DNA of 64,000 nucleotides from Bombus terrestris (lineage: Eukaryota; Arthropoda; Insecta; Hymenoptera; Apidae), in NCBI RefSeq assembly GCF_910591885.1, contig NC_063285.1, forward strand, positions 3,968,001-4,032,000, read 5' to 3'. The notes beneath the pieces were generated by a model. It worked only from the letters and a program-made list of their open reading frames with translations, did not search any database and had not been told where the DNA came from. Positions 51,510-64,000 of this stretch are shown here, in pieces (position 1 is the first letter of the stretch; every line of letters starts with the position of its first letter). The translations under genes were made by a program, and so were the position numbers.

Positions 51510-54500
51510 CGTTATACGTTACATGGTAATACTATATAACGTTATACGTTATAACGTAACAATATGCAACGTTATACGCTATTGCGTAATAATCTACAAC
51601 GTCATACGTTATTACGTAATATTATATACCGTTATACGTTATTTGGTAATACTATATAACCCTATACGTTATTACGTAATAGTATATAACGTTATACGTT
51701 ATAACGTAACAATATACAACGTTATAAGTTATAACGTACCAATATACAAAGTTATACGCTATTACGTAATAATCTACAACGTTATACGTTATTACGTAAT
51801 AATATACAACGTTATACGTATTATGCTAATACTATGGTAATTCTGTATAACGTTATACGTTATTTCGTAATAGTATATAACGTTATACGTTATATGGTTA
51901 TACTATATAACGTTATACGTTATATGGTAATACTATATAACGTTATACGTAATACCGTAACAGTATACAACGATATACGTTATTAGGTAGTAGTATATAG
52001 CGTCACACGTTACATGGTAATACTATATAACCTTATACGTTATATGGTAATACTATATAACGTTATACGTTATTACGTAATAGTATATAACATTATACGT
52101 TATATGGTAATACTATATAACGTTATACGTTATAACGTAACAATGTACAAAGTTATACGCTATTGCGTAATAATATACAACGTCATACGTTATTACGTAA
52201 TAGTATATACCGTTATACGTTATATGGTAATACTATATAACGTTATACGTTACAATGGTAATACTATATAACGTTATACGTTATAACGTAACAATATACA
52301 ACGTTATACGTTATAACGTAACAATATACAACGTTATACCTTACTACGTAATGGTATATAACGTTATACGTTATATGGTGATACAATATAAAGTTATACG
52401 TTATTACGTAATAGTATATAAAGTTATACGTTATATGGTAATACTATATAACGTCATACGTTATTACGTAATAGTATATAACGTTATACGTTATAACGTA
52501 ACAATATACAACGTTATAAGTTATAACGTACCAATATACAAAGTTATACGCTATTACGTAATAATCTACAACGTTATACGTAATATGCTAATACTATGGT
52601 AATTCTGTATAACGTTATTCGTTATTTCGTAATAGTATATAACGTTATACGTTATATGTTAATACTATATAACGTTATACGTTATTACATAATAGTATAT
52701 AACGTTATACGTTATATGGTAATACTATATAACGTTATTCTTTATATGGTAATACTATATAACGTTATACGTTATTACATAAGAGTATATAACGTTATAC
52801 GTTATATGATAATACTATATAACGTTATACGTTATATGGTAATACTATATAACGTTATACGTTACATGGTAATACTATATAACGTTATACGTTATAACGT
52901 AACAATATACAACGCAGCACGCTATTACGTAATAGTATATAACGTTATTCGTTATAACGTAACAATATACAACGTTATAAGTTATAACGTACCAATATAC
53001 AAAGTTATACGCTATTACGTAATAATCTACAACGTTATACGTTATTACGTAATAATATACAACGTCATACGATATTACGTAATAGTATATAACATTATAC
53101 GTTATATGGTAATACTATATATCGTTATACGTTATTACGCAAAAGTATATAACGTTATACGTTATTACGTCAAAGTATATAACGTTATACGTTATATGGT
53201 CATATTATATACCGTTATACGTTAACACGTAAAAGTATATAACGTTATACGTTATATGGTAATGCTATATAACGTTATACGTTATATGGTAATACTATAT
53301 AACGTTATACGTTATATGGTAATACTATAAAACGATATTCGTTATATGGTAATACTATATAACGTTATACGTTATTACGTAAAAGTATATAACGTTATAC
53401 ATTATAACCTAACAATATGCAACGTTATACGTTATAACGTAACAATATACAACGTTATACGCTATTGCGTAATAATATACAACGTCATACGATATTACGT
53501 AATAGTATATACCGTTATACGTTATATGGCAATACTATATATCGTTATACGTTATTACGTAAAAGTATATAACGTTATACGTTATAACGTAACAATATAC
53601 AACATTATAAGTTATAACCTACCAATATACAAAGTTATACGCTATTACGTAATAATATACGTCGTCATACGTTATTACGTAACAGCATATATCGGCATAC
53701 GTTATATGGTAATACTCGATAACCCTATACGTTATTACGTAATAGTATATAATGTTATACGTTATATGGTGATGCAATATAAAGTTATACGTTATAACGT
53801 AACAATATACAACGTTACACGCTATTGCGTAATAATATACAACGTCAAAGGTTATTACGTAACAACATATATGGGTATACGTTACATGGTAATACTCGAT
53901 AACCATATACCTTATTACGTAATAGTATATAATGTTATACGTTACATGGCAATACTATATATCGTTATACGTTATTACGCAATAGCATATAACGTTATAC
54001 GTTATATGGTTATACTATATAACGTTATACGTTATATGGTAATACTATATAACGTTATACGTTAATACGTAATAGCATATAACGTTATACATTACAACGT
54101 AACGATATACAACGTTATACGTTATAACGTAACAATATTCATCGTTATACGTCATTACGTAAAAGTATATAACGTTATACGTTATATGGTAATACTATAT
54201 AACGTTATACGTTACATGGTAATACTATATAACGTTATACGTTATATGGTAATACTATATAACGTTATACGTAATACCGTAACAGTATACAACGATATAC
54301 GTTATTACGTAGTAGTATATAACGTCACACGTTACATCGTAATACTATATAACGTTATACGTTACTACGTAATAGTATATAACGTTCTACATTACATGGT
54401 AATACTATATAACGTTATACGTAATAGCGTAACAGTATACAGCGATATACGTTATTACGTAATAGTATATAGCGTCACACGTTACATGGTAATACTATAT

Positions 54501-54808
54501 AACGTTATACGTTATTACGTAATAGTATATAACGTTATACGTTATATGTTAATACTATATAAGGTTATACGTTATGACGTAACAATATACAACGATATAC
54601 GTTATTACGTAATAGTATATAACGTTATACGTTTTATGGTAATATTATATAACGTTATACGTTATTATTTAAAAGTATATAACGTTATATGGTAATACTA
54701 TATGGTAATACTATATAACGTTATACGTTATATGGTAATACTATATAACGTTATACGTTATATGGTAATACTATATAACGTTATTCGTTATATGGTAATA
54801 CTATATAA
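51510..54808. repeat. 3,299-bp higher-order satellite repeat, copy 1
   Basis: Every landmark from about 51510 recurs at +3,299. Only a very few base differences are visible: 52418-52430 has ATAAAGTT against ATAACGTT, and a LHY/LRY difference near 54390. Boundaries are uncertain by tens of bases. Confidence 0.88.
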
Positions 54809-57800
54809 CGTTATACGTTACATGGTAATACTATATAACGTTATACGTTATAACGTAACAATATGCAACGTTATACGCTATTGCGTAATAATCTACAACG
54901 TCATACGTTATTACGTAATATTATATACCGTTATACGTTATTTGGTAATACTATATAACCCTATACGTTATTACGTAATAGTATATAACGTTATACGTTA
55001 TAACGTAACAATATACAACGTTATAAGTTATAACGTACCAATATACAAAGTTATACGCTATTACGTAATAATCTACAACGTTATACGTTATTACGTAATA
55101 ATATACAACGTTATACGTATTATGCTAATACTATGGTAATTCTGTATAACGTTATACGTTATTTCGTAATAGTATATAACGTTATACGTTATATGGTTAT
55201 ACTATATAACGTTATACGTTATATGGTAATACTATATAACGTTATACGTAATACCGTAACAGTATACAACGATATACGTTATTAGGTAGTAGTATATAGC
55301 GTCACACGTTACATGGTAATACTATATAACCTTATACGTTATATGGTAATACTATATAACGTTATACGTTATTACGTAATAGTATATAACATTATACGTT
55401 ATATGGTAATACTATATAACGTTATACGTTATAACGTAACAATGTACAAAGTTATACGCTATTGCGTAATAATATACAACGTCATACGTTATTACGTAAT
55501 AGTATATACCGTTATACGTTATATGGTAATACTATATAACGTTATACGTTACAATGGTAATACTATATAACGTTATACGTTATAACGTAACAATATACAA
55601 CGTTATACGTTATAACGTAACAATATACAACGTTATACCTTACTACGTAATGGTATATAACGTTATACGTTATATGGTGATACAATATAAAGTTATACGT
55701 TATTACGTAATAGTATATAACGTTATACGTTATATGGTAATACTATATAACGTCATACGTTATTACGTAATAGTATATAACGTTATACGTTATAACGTAA
55801 CAATATACAACGTTATAAGTTATAACGTACCAATATACAAAGTTATACGCTATTACGTAATAATCTACAACGTTATACGTAATATGCTAATACTATGGTA
55901 ATTCTGTATAACGTTATTCGTTATTTCGTAATAGTATATAACGTTATACGTTATATGTTAATACTATATAACGTTATACGTTATTACATAATAGTATATA
56001 ACGTTATACGTTATATGGTAATACTATATAACGTTATTCTTTATATGGTAATACTATATAACGTTATACGTTATTACATAAGAGTATATAACGTTATACG
56101 TTATATGATAATACTATATAACGTTATACGTTATATGGTAATACTATATAACGTTATACGTTACATGGTAATACTATATAACGTTATACGTTATAACGTA
56201 ACAATATACAACGCAGCACGCTATTACGTAATAGTATATAACGTTATTCGTTATAACGTAACAATATACAACGTTATAAGTTATAACGTACCAATATACA
56301 AAGTTATACGCTATTACGTAATAATCTACAACGTTATACGTTATTACGTAATAATATACAACGTCATACGATATTACGTAATAGTATATAACATTATACG
56401 TTATATGGTAATACTATATATCGTTATACGTTATTACGCAAAAGTATATAACGTTATACGTTATTACGTCAAAGTATATAACGTTATACGTTATATGGTC
56501 ATATTATATACCGTTATACGTTAACACGTAAAAGTATATAACGTTATACGTTATATGGTAATGCTATATAACGTTATACGTTATATGGTAATACTATATA
56601 ACGTTATACGTTATATGGTAATACTATAAAACGATATTCGTTATATGGTAATACTATATAACGTTATACGTTATTACGTAAAAGTATATAACGTTATACA
56701 TTATAACCTAACAATATGCAACGTTATACGTTATAACGTAACAATATACAACGTTATACGCTATTGCGTAATAATATACAACGTCATACGATATTACGTA
56801 ATAGTATATACCGTTATACGTTATATGGCAATACTATATATCGTTATACGTTATTACGTAAAAGTATATAACGTTATACGTTATAACGTAACAATATACA
56901 ACATTATAAGTTATAACCTACCAATATACAAAGTTATACGCTATTACGTAATAATATACGTCGTCATACGTTATTACGTAACAGCATATATCGGCATACG
57001 TTATATGGTAATACTCGATAACCCTATACGTTATTACGTAATAGTATATAATGTTATACGTTATATGGTGATGCAATATAAAGTTATACGTTATAACGTA
57101 ACAATATACAACGTTACACGCTATTGCGTAATAATATACAACGTCAAAGGTTATTACGTAACAACATATATGGGTATACGTTACATGGTAATACTCGATA
57201 ACCATATACCTTATTACGTAATAGTATATAATGTTATACGTTACATGGCAATACTATATATCGTTATACGTTATTACGCAATAGCATATAACGTTATACG
57301 TTATATGGTTATACTATATAACGTTATACGTTATATGGTAATACTATATAACGTTATACGTTAATACGTAATAGCATATAACGTTATACATTACAACGTA
57401 ACGATATACAACGTTATACGTTATAACGTAACAATATTCATCGTTATACGTCATTACGTAAAAGTATATAACGTTATACGTTATATGGTAATACTATATA
57501 ACGTTATACGTTACATGGTAATACTATATAACGTTATACGTTATATGGTAATACTATATAACGTTATACGTAATACCGTAACAGTATACAACGATATACG
57601 TTATTACGTAGTAGTATATAACGTCACACGTTACATCGTAATACTATATAACGTTATACGTTACTACGTAATAGTATATAACGTTCTACGTTACATGGTA
57701 ATACTATATAACGTTATACGTAATAGCGTAACAGTATACAGCGATATACGTTATTACGTAATAGTATATAGCGTCACACGTTACATGGTAATACTATATA

Positions 57801-58107
57801 ACGTTATACGTTATTACGTAATAGTATATAACGTTATACGTTATATGTTAATACTATATAAGGTTATACGTTATGACGTAACAATATACAACGATATACG
57901 TTATTACGTAATAGTATATAACGTTATACGTTTTATGGTAATATTATATAACGTTATACGTTATTATTTAAAAGTATATAACGTTATATGGTAATACTAT
58001 ATGGTAATACTATATAACGTTATACGTTATATGGTAATACTATATAACGTTATACGTTATATGGTAATACTATATAACGTTATTCGTTATATGGTAATAC
58101 TATATAA
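54809..58107. repeat. 3,299-bp higher-order satellite repeat, copy 2
   Basis: Near-identical tandem copy of 51510-54808. Identity with the unit start continues to about 58170, then changes from CTATTGCG to CTATTACG. Confidence 0.88.
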
Positions 58108-58175
58108 CGTTATACGTTACATGGTAATACTATATAACGTTATACGTTATAACGTAACAATATGCAACGTTATAC

Positions 58176-61100
58176 GCTATTACGTAATAGTATATAACGT
58201 TATAGATTATAACGTAACGATATACAACGTTATACGTTATAACGTTACAATATACAACATTATACGTTATAGCGTAACAATATACAACGTTATAAGTTAT
58301 AACGTACCAATATACAAAGTTATACGCTATCACGTAAAAATATACAACGTTATACGTATTATGCTAATACTATGGTAATTCTGTATAACGTTATACGTTA
58401 TTTCGTAATAGTATATAACGTTATACGTTATATGGTTATACTATATAACGTTATACGTTATATGGTAATACTATATAACGTTATACGTAATAGCGTAACA
58501 GTATACAACGATATACGCTATCACGTAATAGTATATATCGTTATACGTTATATGGTAATACTATATAACGTTATACGTTACATGGTAATACTATATAACG
58601 TTATACGTTATTACGTAATAGTATATAACGTTATACGTTATATGGTAATACTATATAACGTTGTACGTTATATGGTAATACTATATAACGTTATACGTAA
58701 TAGCGTAACAGTATACAACGATATACGCTATCACGTAATAGTATATATCGTTATACGTTATATGGTAATACTATATAACGTTATACGTTACATGGTAATA
58801 CTATATAACGTTATACGTTATATGGTAATACTATATAACGTTATTCGTTATATGGTAATACTATATAACGTTATACGTTATTACATAATAGTATATAACG
58901 TTATACGTTATATGATAATACTATATAACGTTATACGTTATATGGTAATACTATATAACGTTATACGTTATATGGTAATACTATATAACGTTATACGTTA
59001 CATGGTAATACTATATAACGTTATACGTTATAACGTAACAATATACAACGCTGTACGCTATTACGTAATACTATATAACGTTATACATTATAACGTAACG
59101 ATGTACAACGTTATAAGCTATTACGTTATAATATACAACGTTATACGTTATTACGTAATAATATACAACGTTATACGTATTATGCTAATACTATGGTAAT
59201 TCTGTATAACGTTATACGTTATTTCGTAATAGTATATAACGTTATACGTTATATGGTTATACTATATATCGTTATTCGTAACAATATACAACGTTATAAG
59301 TTATAACGTACCAATATACAAAGTTATACGCTATTACGTAATAATCTACAACGTTATACGTAATACGCTAATACTATGGTAATTCTGTATAACGTTATTC
59401 GTTATTTCGTAATAGTATATAACGTTATACGTTATATGTTAATATTATATAAGGTTATACGTTATGACGTAACAATATACAACGTTATACGTTATTACGT
59501 AATAGTATATAACGTTATACGTTTTATGGTAATACTATATAACGTTATACGTTATTATTTAAAAGTATATAACGTTATATGGTAATACTATATGCTAATA
59601 CTATATAACGTTATACGTTATATGGTAATACTATATAACGTTATACGTTATATGGTAATACTATATAACGTTATTCGTTATATGGTAATACTATATAACG
59701 TTATACGTTATTACATAATAGTATATAACGTTATACGTTATATGATAATACTATATAACGTTATACGTTATATGGTAATACTATATAACGTTATACGTTA
59801 CATGGTAATACTATATAACGTTATACGTTATTACGTAACAATATACAACGCTGTACGCTATTACGTAATACTATATAACGTTATACATTATAACGTAACG
59901 ATATACAACGTTATAAGCTATTACGTTATAATATACAACGTTATACGTTATTACGTAATAATATACAACGTTATACGTAATATGCTAATACCATGGTAAT
60001 TCTGTATAACGTTATTCGTTATTTCGTAATAGTATATAACGTTATACGTTATATGTTAATACTATATAAGGTTATACGTTATGACGTAACAATATACAAC
60101 GTTATACGTTATCACGTAATAGTATATAACGTTATACATTATAACGTTACAATATACAACGTTACACGTTATAACGTAACAATATACAACGTTATCCGCT
60201 ATTATGTAGTACTATATAACGTTATACATTATAACGTCTCAGTATACAACGTTATACGCTATTGCGTAATAATATGCAACGTTATACGTTATTACGTAAT
60301 AGTATATTACGTTATACTTAATATGGTGACACAATATAAAGTTATACGTAATAAGGTAATAATATACAACGTTATACGTTATTACGTAATAGTATATATC
60401 GTTATAAGTTATATCTTAATACTATATAACGTTATACGTTATAACGTAACAATATACAACGTTACACGTCATTACATAATAATATACAATGTTATACGTC
60501 ATTACGGAATAAAATACAACGTTATATGTAATATGCTAATATTATGGTAATTCTGTATAACGTTATACGTTATTTCGTAATAGTATATAACGTTATACGT
60601 TATATGGTAATACTATATAAAGTTATACGTTACATGGTAATACTATATAACGTTATACGTTATAACGTAACAATATGCAACGTTATACGCTATTGCGTAA
60701 TAATCTACAACGTCATACGTTATTACGTAATATTATATACCGTTATACGTTATTTGGTAATACTATATAACCCTATACGTTATTACGTAATAGTATATAA
60801 CGTTATACGTTATAACGTAACAATATACAACGTTATAAGTTATAACGTACCAATATACAAAGTTATACGCTATTACGTAATAATCTACAACGTTATACGT
60901 AATATGCTAATACTATGGTAATTCTGTATAACGTTATTCGTTATTTCGTAATAGTATATAACGTTATACGTTATATGTTAATACTATATAACGTTATACG
61001 TTATTACATAATAGTATATAACGTTATACGTTATATGGTAATACTATATAACGTTATTCGTTATATGGTAATACTATATAACGTTATACGTTATTACATA

Positions 61101-61239
61101 AGAGTATATAACGTTATACGTTATATGATAATACTATATAACGTTATACGTTATATGGTAATACTATATAACGTTATACGTTACATGGTAATACTATATA
61201 ACGTTATACGTTATAACGTAACAATATACAACGCAGCAC
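58176..61239. repeat. 3,064/3,071-bp higher-order satellite repeat, copy 1
   Basis: Landmarks recur downstream at +3,064 up to about 58800, at +3,004 near 59200, and at +3,071 from 59376 on. The changes come from indels between copies: 60 bp fewer in copy 2 near 61860-62010, and 67 bp missing from copy 1 near 59278. Confidence 0.85.
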
Positions 61240-64000
61240 GCTATTACGTAATAGTTTATAACGTTATAGATTATAACGTAACGATATACAACGTTATACG
61301 TTATAACGTTACAATATACAACATTATACGTTATAGCGTAACAATATACAACGTTATAAGTTATAACGTACCAATATACAAAGTTATACGCTATCACGTA
61401 AAAATATACAACGTTATACGTATTATGCTAATACTATGGTAATTCTGTATAACGTTATACGTTATTTCGTAATAGTATATAACGTTATACGTTATATGGT
61501 TATACTATATAACGTTATACGTTATATGGTAATACTATATAACGTTATACGTAATAGCGTAACAGTATACAACGATATACGCTATCACGTAATAGTATAT
61601 ATCGTTATACGTTATATGGTAATACTATATAACGTTATACGTTACATGGTAATACTATATAACGTTATACGTTATTACGTAATAGTATATAACGTTATAC
61701 GTTATATGGTAATACTATATAACGTTGTACGTTATATGGTAATACTATATAACGTTATACGTAATAGCGTAACAGTATACAACGATATACGCTATCACGT
61801 AATAGTATATATCGTTATACGTTATATGGTAATACTATATAACGTTATACGTTACATGGTAATACTATATAACGTTATTCGTTATATGGTAATACTATAT
61901 AACGTTATACGTTATTACATAATAGTATATAACGTTATACGTTATATGATAATACTATATAACGTTATACGTTATATGGTAATACTATATAACGTTATAC
62001 GTTACATGGTAATACTATATAACGTTATACGTTATAACGTAACAATATACAACGCTGTACGCTATTACGTAATACTATATAACGTTATACATTATAACGT
62101 AACGATGTACAACGTTATAAGCTATTACGTTATAATATACAACGTTATACGTTATTACGTAATAATATACAACGTTATACGTATTATGCTAATACTATGG
62201 TAATTCTGTATAACGTTATACGTTATTTCGTAATAGTATATAACGTTATACGTTATATGGTTATACTATATATCGTTATTCGTTATATGGTAATACTATT
62301 AACCCTATACGTTATTACGTAATAGTATATAACGTTATACGTTATAACGTAACAATATACAACGTTATAAGTTATAACGTACCAATATACAAAGTTATAC
62401 GCTATTACGTAATAATCTACAACGTTATACGTAATACGCTAATACTATGGTAATTCTGTATAACGTTATTCGTTATTTCGTAATAGTATATAACGTTATA
62501 CGTTATATGTTAATATTATATAAGGTTATACGTTATGACGTAACAATATACAACGTTATACGTTATTACGTAATAGTATATAACGTTATACGTTTTATGG
62601 TAATACTATATAACGTTATACGTTATTATTTAAAAGTATATAACGTTATATGGTAATACTATATGCTAATACTATATAACGTTATACGTTATATGGTAAT
62701 ACTATATAACGTTATACGTTATATGGTAATACTATATAAGGTTATTCGTTATATGGTAATACTATATAACGTTATACGTTATTACATAATAGTATATAAC
62801 GTTATACGTTATATGATAATACTATATAACGTTATACGTTATATGGTAATACTATATAACGTTATACGTTACATGGTAATACTATATAACGTTATACGTT
62901 ATTACGTAACAATATACAACGCTGTACGCTATTACGTAATACTATATAACGTTATACATTATAACGTAACGATATACAAGGTTATAAGCTATTACGTTAT
63001 AATATACAACGTTATACGTTATTACGTAATAATATACAACGTTATACGTAATATGCCAATACTATGGTAATTCTGTATAACGTTATTCGTTATTTCGTAA
63101 TAGTATATAACGTTATACGTTATATGTTAATACTATATAAGGTTATACGTTATGACGTAACAATATACAACGTTATACGTTATCACGTAATAGTATATAA
63201 CGTTATACATTATAACGTTACAATATACAACGTTACACGTTATAACGTAACAATATACAACGTTATCCGCTATTATGTAGTACTATATAACGTTATAGAT
63301 TATAACGTCTCAGTATACAACGTTATACGCTATTGCGTAATAATATGCAACGTTATACGTTATTACGTAATAGTATATTACGTTATACTTAATATGGTGA
63401 CACAATATAAAGTTATACGTAATAAGGTAATAATATACAACGTTATACGTTATTACGTAATAGTATATGTCGTTATAAGTTATATCTTAATACTATATAA
63501 CGTTATACGTTATAACGTAACAATATACAACGTTACACGTCATTACATAATAATATACAATGTTATACGTCATTACGGAATAAAATACAACGTTATATGT
63601 AATATGCTAATATTATGGTAATTCTGTATAACGTTATACGTTATTTCGTAATAGTATATAACGTTATACGTTATATGGTAATACTATATAAAGTTATACG
63701 TTACATGGTAATACTATATAACGTTATACGTTATAACGTAACAATATGCAACGTTATACGCTATTGCGTAATAATCTACAACGTCATACGTTATTACGTA
63801 ATATTATATACCGTTATACGTTATTTGGTAATACTATATAACCCTATACGTTATTACGTAATAGTAAATAACGTTATACGTTATAACGTAACAATATACA
63901 ACGTTATAAGTTATAACGTACCAATATACAAAGTTATACGCTATTACGTAATAATCTACAACGTTATACGTAATATGCTAATACTATGGTAATTCTGTAT
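61240..64000. repeat. 3,064/3,071-bp higher-order satellite repeat, copy 2 (cut by window)
   Basis: Second copy of the unit at 58176, continuing past the window end. It retains a 67-bp stretch (from about 62282) missing from copy 1. Confidence 0.83.

Larger units (their letters stand above)
40591..64000. repeat. 30-bp AT-rich satellite array, right block
   Basis: Continuous satellite to the window edge, with the same monomer types. The ATGGTAATAC type becomes dominant after about 49400, often in runs of several monomers, as near 58810-59020. Higher-order repeats of about 3,244, 3,299 and 3,064-3,071 bp are nested within. No gene is supported in this block. Confidence 0.97.

Noticed and set aside
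1..64000. tRNA, rRNA or telomeric repeats (TTAGG-type) in the window.
   Set aside because: I saw no cloverleaf-like or conserved rRNA segment and no run of TTAGG; the short GTTAGC run at 27246 is part of the LTR tandem repeats.

Overview
The window is eukaryotic, almost certainly from an insect genome. Hymenoptera is plausible from the mix of Jockey-type and Ty3/Gypsy elements, but the sequence does not prove it. There is no host gene. About 53 kb of 64 kb (roughly 83%, on the order of 1,775 monomers) is one AT-rich satellite with a 30-bp repeat. The rest is transposable-element sequence: one Ty3/Gypsy fragment at the left edge and four insertions inside the satellite.

Layout: 1-1912 holds the 3' part of a decayed Ty3/Gypsy pol (protease, then RT and RNase H), cut off where the satellite starts. 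1913-25190 is satellite, including a 7,104-bp unit duplicated in tandem (8834-15937 and 15938-23041). 25191-28026 is a 2.84-kb LTR-like insertion flanked by ATAG. 28027-28611 is satellite. 28612-29340 is a solo LTR in minus orientation, flanked by CGTT. 29341-29702 is satellite. 29703-34010 is a full-length Jockey-clade non-LTR retrotransposon flanked by the 10-bp duplication GTATATAACG; its ORF2 has one stop codon. 34011-39652 is satellite with 1,134-bp and 834-bp higher-order spacings. 39653-40590 is a plus-oriented solo LTR of the same family as 28612-29340. 40591-64000 is satellite with higher-order repeats of about 3,244, 3,299 and 3,064-3,071 bp.

The monomer is two palindromes joined by short spacers: TATAACGTTATA, spacer CGTT, ATTACGTAAT, spacer AGTA. 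It has three ACGT cores, so in the consensus every C lies in a CpG. One half is nearly constant; the other comes in a few discrete types that alternate along the array. Thirty base pairs equals ten codons and one frame on each strand lacks stops, so very long open frames arise (up to 739 codons). These are periodic satellite and not genes.

Removing each of the four insertions with one copy of its target-site duplication leaves the satellite in register, so all four landed in a pre-existing array. They lie in its older, less homogenised middle, flanked by segments that amplified very recently. I found no new enzymatic system. The most interesting object is the satellite itself, with its palindromic, CpG-saturated design and nested higher-order structure, plus the well-preserved Jockey element.
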